The notes under the pieces were generated by a model, which saw nothing but the letters and a program-made list of their open reading frames with translations, had not been told where the DNA came from and searched no databases. A stretch of DNA of 64,000 nucleotides from Chloroflexota bacterium (lineage in GTDB: Bacteria > Chloroflexota > UBA6077 > FW602-bin22 > CADDYW01): assembly GCA_021324795.1 (NCBI GenBank), contig JAJPIK010000067.1, forward strand, positions 174,256 through 238,255, written 5' to 3'. Of this stretch, positions 26,260-34,569 are shown piece after piece. Positions within the stretch are counted from its first letter, which is position 1, and each line of letters begins with the position of its first letter. A program made the position numbers and the translations under genes.

Positions 26260-27444
26260 TCAGAGGATACCTAAGCGTCTACCCGTCGATTCCATGACCT
26301 CGAGCGCATAATCAAGGTGCTGGCGCGTATGAGTTGCCATCAGACTCGTCCGAATCAACGCGCGGTCGGGTTCGACGGCCGGACTGACCGCGGCATTGGT
26401 AAAGACACCACCGTCGAACAAACCACGCCAGAACATCGCAAGTCGCATCTCATCGCCGACGATCAAGGGGATGACCGGGCTACTACTCTGACCGGTTGAG
26501 AAATGTAGGTCGTTGAGGCCTCTTTGCAGATAACGGGTGTTCTCCCAAAGCTTCTCTCTTCGTTCGGGCTCGTTCTCAATAATATCGAGCGCGGCGAGCG
26601 CTGCCGCCGTGCTCGCCGGCGGTAGGGCCGCGCTGAAGAGCAATGCCCGGGCCATGTGGCGAATGTAGTAGATCACGTCAACGTTACCCGCGACGAATCC
26701 GCCAATCGAGGCGAACGACTTGCTGAACGTCGCGGTAATTAAGTCGACTTCATCGAGTAATCCAAAGTGCTCGGCGACTCCCCGTCCCCCCGCACCGAAA
26801 ACGCCGACACTGTGCGCTTCGTCGATGAGCAGACGCGCCCCGTATTTCTTCTTGAGGCGAACCAGTTCCGGAACGTTGGCGACGTCACCTTCCATACTGT
26901 AGACACCATCGACGATGATCAATATCCCTCTTTTGGGATCGATACCTTGAAGAACTCGCTCGAGATCCGCCATATCGTTGTGCTTGAAACGGATGGTCTC
27001 CGCCATTGAGAGGCGGCAGCCATCGATAATGCTCGCGTGGACACTCCGATCGAGAACGATCGTGTCGTGGCGTCCGGCAATCGCGGTGATCGCTCCCAGG
27101 TTCGTTTGAAAGCCCGTCGTGAAAACGAGCGTATCATCCTTGAGGACAAAGCGCGCCAATCGGCTTTCCAGCTCTCGGTGTAAGTCAAGAGTTCCATTCA
27201 TTAACCGGGATCCGGTGCAGCCGCTTCCATAGCGATCAATAGCGAGCCGCGCGGCTTCTTTGACGCGAGGATCCTGAGTCAACCCAAGATAATTGTTCGA
27301 GCCAAGCATGACAAATCGTCGTCCTTGGATCGTCACTTCGGGGCCTGCTTCCGATTCCAAGGGAATGAAGAACGGATAGCATCCCATCGCCTCGACTTCG
27401 CGCGGCTTCGTTAGCGTAGCACATTTTGCGAATAAGTCTGCCAT
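26260..27444 (-). CDS. alpha-oxoamine synthase, serine palmitoyltransferase-like
   Basis: A PLP enzyme of 394 residues joining an acyl-CoA or acyl-ACP to an amino acid with loss of CO2. The PLP lysine is K242 in TATFSKSFASIGG; H136 (SVHASIIDGC), D208 and H211 (IDEAHSVGVFG) are the other cofactor contacts. The family includes BioF, KBL and SPT. The signatures YGSGCTGSRLMNGT, FKHNDMADLE and VYSMEGDVANV, together with lipid-type neighbours, point to SPT rather than BioF or KBL, but family members are hard to separate by eye. The ATG at 27444 with GGAGGAG upstream is preferred over the ORF-track start at 27543. Confidence 0.8.
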   Translation of the reverse strand: MADLFAKCATLTKPREVEAMGCYPFFIPLESEAGPEVTIQGRRFVMLGSNNYLGLTQDPRVKEAARLAIDRYGSGCTGSRLMNGTLDLHRELESRLARFVLKDDTLVFTTGFQTNLGAITAIAGRHDTIVLDRSVHASIIDGCRLSMAETIRFKHNDMADLERVLQGIDPKRGILIIVDGVYSMEGDVANVPELVRLKKKYGARLLIDEAHSVGVFGAGGRGVAEHFGLLDEVDLITATFSKSFASIGGFVAGNVDVIYYIRHMARALLFSAALPPASTAAALAALDIIENEPERREKLWENTRYLQRGLNDLHFSTGQSSSPVIPLIVGDEMRLAMFWRGLFDGGVFTNAAVSPAVEPDRALIRTSLMATHTRQHLDYALEVMESTGRRLGIL

Positions 27445-27478
27445 GAATCTCCTCCGACCGGAACGGCTGCGCCAGTCC

Positions 27479-27507
27479 ATAGTAGGCCATGCTCTTATCA
27501 ACGTCAA
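27479..27507 (-). promoter_or_regulatory. sigma-70 type promoter of the SPT-like operon
   Basis: On the minus strand TTGACG (27507-27502) and TACTAT (27484-27479) are 17 bases apart, with the start point about 27 bases before the ATG. Confidence 0.65.
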
Positions 27508-27642
27508 CTGAGAGGCCGCCCCCCTGCTTTCAAGCGGTATCAATTATGCGAAACCGGGAACGACTAACGGACCAGAGAGTTTACGCATGCCCTACTTACA
27601 CGTGGCTAATTGGGCCACCACAGCAAGTAAAATTGGCAGGTA

Positions 27643-27680
27643 GCCCCTACCCTAACCTTCGTCCCAGAGGGAGAGAGAAT
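27643..27680. repeat. short C-rich/G-rich interspersed element, copy 2
   Basis: GCCCCTACCC...CCCAGAGGGAGAGAGAAT resembles the element at 24065-24097 and lies just before the BON gene. The match is imperfect, and two copies cannot define a family. Confidence 0.35.
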
Positions 27681-27698
27681 ATCCGAGGAGGGAAGCAC

Positions 27699-27920
27699 AT
27701 GGGAGTTGATACCGCACAAATGGTGCGCGACGCTCTGGCCTTTGACGGACGAATCAACGAAGCCAATCTACTGGTTCGGTATGGCGAAGGAGTCGTTACC
27801 CTGAGTGGCGTCCTATTTAGCGAGCAAGAGAAGGAAGCCGCCGAGGATATCGCCCGGCACATACCGGGAGTCGAACGCGTCGTCAACGAAATCCTGGTCA
27901 TGAAAGTCACGGCACGCTGA
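27699..27920 (+). CDS. single BON-domain protein
   Basis: A 73-residue protein consisting of one BON (OsmY-like) domain: MVRDALAFDGRINEANLLV, then VTLSGVLFSEQEKEAAEDIARHIPGVERVVNEI with the conserved glycine and the GV-RVVN ending. BON domains bind membranes or large ligands. There is no signal peptide, so it is cytoplasmic. The ORF track starts at 27489; the ATG at 27699 with GGAGGG six bases upstream is the real start. Confidence 0.85.
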   Translation: MGVDTAQMVRDALAFDGRINEANLLVRYGEGVVTLSGVLFSEQEKEAAEDIARHIPGVERVVNEILVMKVTAR

Positions 27921-27970
27921 AGTCGCAATAAAGCGCAAACGGCCGCCATATCGGTTAGCTTCTAGTCTTC

Positions 27971-27999
27971 TTGCTGTACCTACCCCCAAACCTTAGAAT
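27971..27999 (+). promoter_or_regulatory. sigma-70 type promoter of recO
   Basis: TTGCTG and TAGAAT are separated by 17 bases, about 30 bases upstream of the recO ATG. Confidence 0.65.
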
Positions 28000-28031
28000 A
28001 TCGTGAGATAAGGCACGATTAAGGGGCAACC

Positions 28032-28835
28032 ATGGCGTCACCTCGCCTGCTGCGTACCGATGCCGTGGTATTACGTCGGCACGACCTAGGAGAAACTGAC
28101 CGCATCGTCACGCTCTACACGAGTGCTTACGGCAAGCTGCGGGCCGTTGCTAAGGGAATACGCCGCCCGACGAGCAAGCTTGGCGGACACCTCGAGCTCT
28201 TTACCCACAGTCGGCTGATGCTGGCTCGCGGCCGTAACCTTGACGTGATCACCCAGGTCGAAACCGTCTCGTCTTTTCTTGGCTTGCGCGAGGATCTTTG
28301 GCGCACCGGCCTGGCCTATTACGTTGCCGAGCTCATCGATCGACTTACTGAGGAACGAGCGGAAAATCCCGCCTTGTTCGATCTCCTGATTGCAACCTTT
28401 GAGCGGCTCGCCTCCGCCCGTCGTCCGGATCAAGTGGTCAGGCTCTTTGAGATGCAAGCCGTGGGTCTACTAGGCTACCGCCCGGAGCTACGCGACTGTG
28501 TGCTCTGCCGCAAGCCGTTGGAACCGGTCGGAAACGCCTTCAGTATCCCCAATGGTGGTGTTCTTTGCAGCATCTGCCGAACCGCGGATCCGCAAGCGAC
28601 TCCCCTCACGACCAACGGGTTGAAAGTCTTGCGCCTTTATCAAGAGGGAAACTGGAACCTGGCCAGCCGCCTTCACTTGAGTCCGGAGCTCGTCAGCGAG
28701 TTGGAGCACGTGTGCACAGGGTATGCCACGAGCGTGGCCGACAGCCAACTCAAATCAGCCAACTTCGTCGCGTCGCTGCGACGGGAAGGCTTGGGCCGCG
28801 ACGCAAGCCCGGCGAGCACCAATAAGCCCGTCTGA
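28032..28835 (+). CDS. recO: DNA repair protein RecO
   Basis: RecO loads RecA on SSB-coated single strands in the RecFOR pathway. The 267-residue protein begins with the OB-fold (TDAVVLRRHDLGETDRIVTLY, then GKLRAVAKGIRRPTSKLGGHL), followed by the helical core and a zinc site from CVLCRKPL and LCSICR. AAGGGG precedes the ATG. It has its own promoter and is followed by the tRNA-Tyr gene. Confidence 0.95.
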   Translation: MASPRLLRTDAVVLRRHDLGETDRIVTLYTSAYGKLRAVAKGIRRPTSKLGGHLELFTHSRLMLARGRNLDVITQVETVSSFLGLREDLWRTGLAYYVAELIDRLTEERAENPALFDLLIATFERLASARRPDQVVRLFEMQAVGLLGYRPELRDCVLCRKPLEPVGNAFSIPNGGVLCSICRTADPQATPLTTNGLKVLRLYQEGNWNLASRLHLSPELVSELEHVCTGYATSVADSQLKSANFVASLRREGLGRDASPASTNKPV

Positions 28836-28864
28836 AGCCGACTGGTCAACCGGTCACTGGTGAT

Positions 28865-28893
28865 TTGCGTTTTTAAGCGCTTTATCGTATGAT
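28865..28893 (+). promoter_or_regulatory. promoter of tRNA-Tyr
   Basis: TTGCGT, a 17-base spacer and TATGAT; the -10 ends 43 bases before the tRNA. Confidence 0.65.
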
Positions 28894-28936
28894 AATATGT
28901 GTCGGGCACAGTGAAGGCTGTGCCCTTCGCTCACCT

Positions 28937-29021
28937 GGAGGGGTGGGTGAGTGGTTAATACCAACAGACTGTAAATCTGTCGCCTGAAATGGCTACGCAG
29001 GTTCGAATCCTGCCCCCTCCA
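28937..29021 (+). tRNA. tRNA-Tyr (anticodon GTA)
   Basis: The 85-base sequence folds as a class II tRNA. GGAGGGG pairs with CCCCTCC in the acceptor stem, the anticodon arm is ACAGA-CTGTAAA-TCTGT with anticodon GTA, a long variable arm (GCC/GGC) follows, and CAGG-TTCGAAT-CCTG is the T arm. The discriminator is A; CCA is not fully encoded. Confidence 0.96.
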
Positions 29022-29365
29022 CCGCGTTACCGCTTCGATGCTTTCCCCCGATGGACAATCAGATCATTGTTCTAGCACGTCTTTCCGACGAAGCGAGGCG
29101 GGTGATCGCCAGACGAGCGGGTAACGTTCTCCAATGTGGTATCCCCTCACCCTTACTCAACTCGTCCTTCGCCGACGATCATTCGCCGAGTCTTGGCAGT
29201 CTCCTTTGAATCGCGTATGATTACGCTTGCTGATGCCGCTCTGAGGAATCGGCGGACGGGAGACTATCGTGACAGGGAAGAAATTGGTCTCTGCTCGATC
29301 GCCATCCTCCCTTTCAGCCTATTCAGCCTATTCCCGAGTTATTCTAAAGCGCTCAGGAGCGTTTG
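29022..29365 (+). other. 344-base intergenic region between tRNA-Tyr and argJ
   Basis: I see no protein gene that I trust here. It holds a good promoter at 29193-29221 and then a leader of about 140 bases before argJ. An open frame through the leader has an Arg-rich run (LRNRRTGDYRDRE), but its ATG lies in the -10 box, so it cannot be translated from that ATG on this transcript. I see no T-box or arginine riboswitch motif. Confidence 0.6.
29193..29221 (+). promoter_or_regulatory. sigma-70 type promoter of the argJBD operon
   Basis: TTGGCA, a 17-base spacer and TATGAT. I see no clear ARG-box operator beside it. Confidence 0.65.
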
Positions 29366-30574
29366 GTGTTAATGGACGTGCTGGCTGGTGGAGGAGTCAC
29401 TTCCGCCAAAGGATATCTTGCAGGCGCCGTTGCGGCAGGCATTAAGAAGACCGGCGCGCTTGACCTCTGTATCGTCGCATCCGATCGACCGGCCACGGCG
29501 GCCGGAGTGTTCACAACGAACAAGGTCCGCGCGGCACCAGTCGATCTGAGCGAGCAGCGTATCCGTCGGAACCACCGGGCACGTGGGTTTATCGTCAATG
29601 CGGGCAACGCCAACGCCTGCACTGGCGAGCGTGGCTCGGCGGACGCCGAGGAGATGACACGCTTAGCTGCCGCGAAGATTGGCGCCGAGCCCGATGAGAT
29701 CCTGGTCGCATCCACTGGCGTGATTGGTGTTCACCTGCCCATGGACAAGATTCGCCACGGCGTCGAGCAGATTAAACTGTCTCCCAACGCCGGCGGCACG
29801 GCGGCCCAAGCGATTATGACAACCGATTTGCGTTCCAAAGAACGGGCCGTGCGCATTCAAATCGCTGGGAAAACAATAACAGTTGGCGGCATGGCGAAAG
29901 GATCCGGCATGATCCACCCGAACATGGCGACGATGCTCGCGTTCGTCACCACCGACGCCGCGATTGAGCCGAGCTTCCTCCAACAAGCGCTAAGATCCGC
30001 GGCCGATCATTCCTTCAACATGATTTCGGTGGATGGTGATACCAGTACGAACGACACGCTCGTCGTCCTAGCGAATGGCGCGGCGGAAAATCGGCCAATC
30101 GTTGCCGGGACACCCGAAGCCTCGTCGTTTCAGACCGCCCTTGACGACGTGACGATTCACCTGGCGAAGGCGATCGCCCGTGATGGCGAGGGAGCGACCA
30201 AGTTGATCGAGGTAACTGTGGACGGAGCAGCATCGGCAGAGGATGCCCGCAAGGCCGCCCGGGCCGTTGTTTCGTCTAGTCTCCTCAAAGCCGCGGTCTA
30301 CGGCGCCGATCCAAACTGGGGGCGCATCCTCTGTGCACTTGGCTACAGTGGTGCCGCGGTTAATCCAAACCGCACGGACATCCTAATCGGCGACGTGTGG
30401 CTGATGCGTGATGGCAACATTCTGCCCTTCGATCGTGCCACGGCTGTTGCCCAGATGGCAGGACCGGAGGTCTTTATCCGTGCGAATCTCCACCTAGGCT
30501 CAGCTACGGCTACTGCCTGGGGATGCGATCTTACCGAGCAATACGTGGAGATCAACGGTAAATACACGACCTGA
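29366..30574 (+). CDS. argJ: glutamate N-acetyltransferase/amino-acid acetyltransferase ArgJ
   Basis: ArgJ transfers the acetyl group from N-acetylornithine to glutamate, so it recycles the acetyl group, and in bifunctional forms it also uses acetyl-CoA. The 402-residue precursor cleaves itself at the threonine in [16 protein letters not shown], giving alpha and beta chains; [14 protein letters not shown] and the C-terminal [19 protein letters not shown] are further family motifs. Of three closely spaced starts, the GTG at 29366 has AGGAG at the best distance (six bases); an ATG follows at 29372. argB follows after 16 bases. argC, usually upstream, is not in the window. Confidence 0.95.
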   Translation: MLMDVLAGGGVTSAKGYLAGAVAAGIKKTGALDLCIVASDRPATAAGVFTTNKVRAAPVDLSEQRIRRNHRARGFIVNAGNANACTGERGSADAEEMTRLAAAKIGAEPDEILVASTGVIGVHLPMDKIRHGVEQIKLSPNAGGTAAQAIMTTDLRSKERAVRIQIAGKTITVGGMAKGSGMIHPNMATMLAFVTTDAAIEPSFLQQALRSAADHSFNMISVDGDTSTNDTLVVLANGAAENRPIVAGTPEASSFQTALDDVTIHLAKAIARDGEGATKLIEVTVDGAASAEDARKAARAVVSSSLLKAAVYGADPNWGRILCALGYSGAAVNPNRTDILIGDVWLMRDGNILPFDRATAVAQMAGPEVFIRANLHLGSATATAWGCDLTEQYVEINGKYTT

Positions 30575-30590
30575 GTATGCAGGACGCTTC

Positions 30591-31511
30591 ATGGGAGGAA
30601 AGCAATTCTTGGGAGAGTCGGATTTAGCCGCTACTTTGGCGGAGGCCTTGCCGTACGTTAGTCGTTACCTAGGAAAGACCATCGTCGTCAAGTTGGGTGG
30701 TAGTGCGCTTGGCCAACACGACACGACGATCGAAGATGTCGTTATCTGCCACCGGCTCGGGATCCGGATCGTTCTGGTTCACGGTGGTGGCAACGCAATC
30801 AGCCAGTGGCTGAAACGCGTTGGTAAGGAGCCCCGCTTTGTCAAAGGGCTACGCGTAACCGACGACGAGACAATGGAGCTAGTGATTATGACTCTGGCTG
30901 GTCAGGTCAATAAACAGCTTGTGGCCGAGCTCCAGAGATTTGGCGGACACGCGGTCGGTTTGTGTGGCCTCGACGGCGGTTTGCTCCGCGCGCGATCGGT
31001 CGACCCTGAGCTTGGACGCGTCGGGGAAGTTTACGCGGTGGATCTGACGCCGCTGCAAGCCTTGACCGAGGCGGGCTATATTCCCGTCGTCGCGCCGATC
31101 GCTCTGGGAGACGATGGTCAAAGTCTGAACCTTAACGCTGATACCGCGGCGGCCGAGCTCGCGGCAACCCTTCGGGCAGCCAAAGCGATCTTTCTTACCG
31201 ACGTTCCCGGCGTTCTCGACGCTGAGCATAAGCTATTGTCAGCGTTGACGGCGAGCCAGGTCCGCTCGCTGATCGCCGAAGGGGTCATCAGTGGCGGGAT
31301 GATTCCAAAAGTTGAAGCGTGCTTGCGAGCGTTGGCTGGCGTGGAACGCAGCCACATCATCGATGGACGCGTTGCGCATGCGCTGATTCGCGAACTATTT
31401 ACTGACCGTGGCGTTGGCACCATGATCACCGCGGAATTAGACCGGCGACCAGCCGATGAAAATCAGGAGGCGGACGTTGCAACTGACCACGCAGAACTGG
31501 CAAGAACTTGA
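30591..31511 (+). CDS. argB: acetylglutamate kinase
   Basis: Phosphorylates N-acetylglutamate, the second step of arginine synthesis. The 306-residue amino-acid-kinase fold shows TIVVKLGGSAL near residue 30, LVHGGGNAIS (substrate and phosphate loop), LNLNADTAAAELA and ISGGMIPKVEACL. The N-terminal helix is present, which in other species goes with hexameric, arginine-inhibited enzymes, but this cannot be decided here. The 3' end overlaps argD by 35 bases. Confidence 0.95.
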   Translation: MGGKQFLGESDLAATLAEALPYVSRYLGKTIVVKLGGSALGQHDTTIEDVVICHRLGIRIVLVHGGGNAISQWLKRVGKEPRFVKGLRVTDDETMELVIMTLAGQVNKQLVAELQRFGGHAVGLCGLDGGLLRARSVDPELGRVGEVYAVDLTPLQALTEAGYIPVVAPIALGDDGQSLNLNADTAAAELAATLRAAKAIFLTDVPGVLDAEHKLLSALTASQVRSLIAEGVISGGMIPKVEACLRALAGVERSHIIDGRVAHALIRELFTDRGVGTMITAELDRRPADENQEADVATDHAELART

Positions 31512-32670
31512 AGCCAAATATTACATGCGAACTTTCAACCGGCTGCCGCTCGTATTGGTCCGGGGTGAAGGCGCACGTGTCTGGGACGACAAGGGCAACT
31601 CATATCTCGACATGGTGGCCGGTCTCGCGGTCAACGTCCTAGGTCATTGTCATCCGGCCGTCGTCGAGGCGATTACCCATCAGGCCCGAACCCTCATCCA
31701 CACAACCAATCTCTACTACACCACGCCTCAGCTCGAGTTGGCTCAACTTCTGATCGAGAACTCATGCGCGGATCGGATCTTCTTTGCGAACAGTGGGGCC
31801 GAGGCCAATGAGGGTGCACTGAAGCTTGCCCGTAAGTGGGGGCGACTGAATCGGAACGGTGCCTACGAAGTCATCACTGCGGATAACTCGTTCCATGGGC
31901 GCACGCTAGCTACACTGGCCGCGACTGGCCAGCCCAAGTACCACAAGCCATTCGAGCCGATGCCAGCCGGGTTTGTTTCAGTTCCATTCAACGACTTGGC
32001 TGCCCTGAAGGCGGCGACTGGTCCCCAGACCTGCGCGGTTATGCTGGAAGTGGTCCAGGGTGAGAGCGGCATTCACCTCGCCAACCACGACTATTTGGTC
32101 GGTGTCCGCCAGTGGTGCAACGAACAAGGATTGCTTCTTATCTTCGATGAGATTCAGGCTGGCATGGGTCGCACCGGGAAGTTTCTGTCGTTCGAGCATC
32201 ATGGCGTCGAACCTGACGTTTTTACGTTGGCGAAGGGGCTGGCGGGTGGTGTCCCAATCGGTGCCTTTCTGTCCAAAGAAGCGGTGAGCATCCTTTCAGC
32301 AGGCGATCACGGCTCAACCTTTGGCGGCAGTCCATTGGCCTGCGCGGCTGGCGTGGCGACTGTTGGAACAATTCTTCGCGAGGATCTCGCCGTCCACAGC
32401 GCTGAGATTGGCGCCTACGCTCTCGCTAAGCTCCGTGACCTGCAATCTCGCCACGACCTCATTGCCGAGGTCCGGGGCATGGGCCTTATGCTTGCCTTTG
32501 ATCTCAAGACCGAATCGGCGGCTAAAGTCGTCACTGAAGGATTGAAGCGCGGCCTGATTTTGAATAATACGGGCCCGCAAACCATCCGGATGGTACCGCC
32601 GCTCATCATTGGGAAAGCGGAAGTCGACGAAGCTATCGCGACGATCGATTTGATCTTAGCCGAGCTGTAG
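31477..32670 (+). CDS. argD: acetylornithine aminotransferase
   Basis: A class III PLP aminotransferase of 397 residues that makes N-acetylornithine. The PLP lysine is in FTLAKGLAGGVPIGAF; FFANSGAEANEGALKLAR binds the cofactor phosphate and IFDEIQAGMGRTGKF holds the pyridine-contacting aspartate. The ORF track begins at 31456; a TTG at 31477 with AGGAGG six bases upstream is the likely start, inside the end of argB, so translation is probably coupled. The same enzyme can serve as succinyldiaminopimelate aminotransferase in some bacteria. Confidence 0.93.
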   Translation: MQLTTQNWQELEAKYYMRTFNRLPLVLVRGEGARVWDDKGNSYLDMVAGLAVNVLGHCHPAVVEAITHQARTLIHTTNLYYTTPQLELAQLLIENSCADRIFFANSGAEANEGALKLARKWGRLNRNGAYEVITADNSFHGRTLATLAATGQPKYHKPFEPMPAGFVSVPFNDLAALKAATGPQTCAVMLEVVQGESGIHLANHDYLVGVRQWCNEQGLLLIFDEIQAGMGRTGKFLSFEHHGVEPDVFTLAKGLAGGVPIGAFLSKEAVSILSAGDHGSTFGGSPLACAAGVATVGTILREDLAVHSAEIGAYALAKLRDLQSRHDLIAEVRGMGLMLAFDLKTESAAKVVTEGLKRGLILNNTGPQTIRMVPPLIIGKAEVDEAIATIDLILAEL

Positions 32671-32683
32671 AAGCGACCTATGG

Positions 32684-32725
32684 CGAAGCCAGCCGCTCGT
32701 CATTTATGGTGGACGACTGGCTTCG
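32684..32725 (+). terminator. possible terminator hairpin after argD
   Basis: CGAAGCCAG pairs with CTGGCTTCG, with an inner TCGTC/GACGA helix and a small bulge. No T run follows, so it may be a factor-dependent terminator, a 3' stabilising structure or neither. Confidence 0.4.
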
Positions 32726-32781
32726 ATGCCGCTCCGAACAGAAGGTCGAAACGCTCGTTGGACGTTAAGGCTGAAAGACGC

Positions 32782-33042
32782 CTAACTCAGGAAGACAATT
32801 CCCAAAGGAACCCACGGGGCAGATAGCGCCTGAGGAGTCGTGATTGGGACAAACGTCGGAGCAACCGCCGGAGCTGTCGTCGGCGTGGAATAGTTCAAAA
32901 ATCCGGCGACGACCAGGGCCAGGGTGGCAAACGCGGCGAGCAAAGTGATAATCAGAAAAGGCACGCGATTACCGCGTCGAGGCAATTGCGCCTGCTGAGC
33001 CGAGCGTGCCGAGCGCCCACGCCGATCCCGCTTCTTTGGCAT
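32782..33042 (-). CDS. small single-pass membrane protein of unknown function
   Basis: I do not recognise a family. The 86-residue frame from the ATG at 33042 has a strongly basic N-terminus (MPKKRDRRGRSARSAQQ), one membrane helix (VPFLIITLLAAFATLALVVAGFL) and a short Pro/Thr/Ala-rich tail outside. The basic tail predicts an N-in topology. Upstream AGGA lies 11 bases away. It is co-directional with the PTPS-like set and lies downstream of it. Confidence 0.55.
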   Translation of the reverse strand: MPKKRDRRGRSARSAQQAQLPRRGNRVPFLIITLLAAFATLALVVAGFLNYSTPTTAPAVAPTFVPITTPQALSAPWVPLGIVFLS

Positions 33043-33138
33043 ACCTACGGTATCCTTCCGTTCCTCTCCCAATCAGGCGTTATCATCATACCATGTGGTG
33101 CCCGACCTTGCTCGTCACAATCCCGACATTCCTCCCAA

Positions 33139-33528
33139 TCAGACCGCGCCCCGCTCTAAAGTGACTTCGTAGGCCCCATAGACGAATGGCGATTCCCAGA
33201 CTTGCACCCGGACTGAACTAATCGCGTGGGCATCGAGCGTGGGAATAACCAAACGGCAGATCTCCTCGGCAACCACCTCGGCAGTTGAGTTGCGTCCCTG
33301 AAGCGAGGGGATCTGATTCAGATACTTATAGTTCAACTCGGCAAGTGCGTGATCGAAACTTGGGCGAAGTACCCCAAGGTCGATGAGAGTATCGTCTGGA
33401 CCAAGCCGATCGCCGCGCACGACGAGCTCGACTCGATAAGTATGCCCATGCAACTGAGCCGCAGGACCAAAATCACCACGGAGAGAATGCGCCGCTTCGA
33501 ATTGTCCAATCACGCCAATCTCAAACAT
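33139..33528 (-). CDS. PTPS/QueD-fold protein lacking the catalytic triad
   Basis: A 129-residue T-fold protein of the 6-pyruvoyltetrahydropterin synthase/QueD family. The zinc ligands are intact (H14 in FEAAHSL, H27 and H29 in LHGHTYRVEL) and so is the substrate-binding glutamate E112 (VWESPF). The catalytic Cys-Asp-His triad of PTPS and QueD is gone: the cysteine position four before the HGH motif is A23, and the LDHHYLN block reads LNYKYLN, giving N66 and Y67. The protein can therefore bind a pterin-like substrate and zinc but should not catalyse the normal reaction. It lies downstream of the MDR and RibD-like genes in one direction, so a joint pathway is likely. Confidence 0.82.
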   Translation of the reverse strand: MFEIGVIGQFEAAHSLRGDFGPAAQLHGHTYRVELVVRGDRLGPDDTLIDLGVLRPSFDHALAELNYKYLNQIPSLQGRNSTAEVVAEEICRLVIPTLDAHAISSVRVQVWESPFVYGAYEVTLERGAV

Positions 33529-33561
33529 AGCGCTGACTCAACCACATTCACATTCTGGATC

Positions 33562-34569
33562 TCAGTACTCAAAGACTACCTGCTGAACCTGTTCGGGGTA
33601 TCGATCAATTAGGTCATACGCTGCCGCGGCAGCGTCGATTGGGAAGCGATGCGAAATGAGATCTTCTAGGGGCAGGCGGTCCAGCAAATTGACGGCAACC
33701 GCCAGTCGTCGCTGACGATCCCAGCGACGACTCAGAGCCGGATCGATCGTCGACACCTGTGAGCTGCGCAACCGCAAGCGATCTCGGTGGAAACGAGCGC
33801 CAAGGTCCAGCGAGACTAGCTTGTTACCATACCACGAAGTAACGACGACCGTCCCTTGAAACGCGACGGCATCGATCGCATGTTGCAGCGCCGCTGGCTG
33901 TCCACTGGCTTCGAGCGCGACGTCCGCGCCGCGTCCGTTGGTGAGCGACCGAATCTCTTCGGCGATCCGTTCATGAGGCTCGAGCGTGAGACGTGCACCC
34001 CACTGCAGTGCACACTCGCGTCGTCGTGGCAATGGATCAATTGCCACGACTTCGCCTCCTCGTAAAGAGGCGAGCGAGCAGAGCAGTAACCCGACCGTGC
34101 CCAAGCCGAAGATGGCCACCGTTTCGCCGAACGCCAGCGGGGTGTCCAGCATCACGTTGACCGCTGTCTCCAAGTTCGCCAGCATGGCGATACGCAAAAC
34201 TGGCAGCTTATCGGGTACCACCACGACGACGCGCTCGTCTACGATGAATTCACTCTGGTGGGGGTGAAATGCGAAGACGTGACTGCCGGGTCGGACGTCG
34301 GAAACGCCTTCACCAACGTCGACCACACGCCCTGCACAAGCGTAGCCGTACTTGATCGGGTAACCAAAGCCACCGACTAGGGTTGGCAGATCCAAGCTGA
34401 GGTCTTCGGGAACTTCGCCTCGGTAGACGAGCATCTCGGTGCCGTGACTAATCGCCGAGACCATCGTTTGCACCCGGACCTGTCCACCCCGCGGTATTCC
34501 GATGCTTTCCGAACGGAGCTCGACGAGGCGGCGTCCGATCGTCCATATGGCCACCGCCTGAGAGGTCAC
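33562..34569 (-). CDS. medium-chain (zinc-type) alcohol dehydrogenase-like protein
   Basis: A 335-residue MDR-superfamily oxidoreductase. The N-terminal GroES-like domain contains VSAISHGTEMLVYRGEVPED and YGYACAGRVVDVGEGVSDV; the Rossmann domain has VAIFGLGTVGLLLCSL. The structural-zinc cysteine cluster is absent. I chose the GTG at 34569, which overlaps the RibD-like stop as GTGA, instead of the ORF-track start at 34707. Its tight linkage to a RibD-type reductase and a PTPS-fold protein suggests a reduced pterin or deazapurine-like intermediate, but no substrate can be read. Confidence 0.82.
   Translation of the reverse strand: MTSQAVAIWTIGRRLVELRSESIGIPRGGQVRVQTMVSAISHGTEMLVYRGEVPEDLSLDLPTLVGGFGYPIKYGYACAGRVVDVGEGVSDVRPGSHVFAFHPHQSEFIVDERVVVVVPDKLPVLRIAMLANLETAVNVMLDTPLAFGETVAIFGLGTVGLLLCSLASLRGGEVVAIDPLPRRRECALQWGARLTLEPHERIAEEIRSLTNGRGADVALEASGQPAALQHAIDAVAFQGTVVVTSWYGNKLVSLDLGARFHRDRLRLRSSQVSTIDPALSRRWDRQRRLAVAVNLLDRLPLEDLISHRFPIDAAAAAYDLIDRYPEQVQQVVFEY

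Noticed and set aside
29219-29374. Arg-rich leader peptide that could attenuate argJBD
   Set aside because: The only ATG of that frame is inside the -10 box of the argJ promoter, so it is not on the predicted transcript, and no terminator-like structure follows it.
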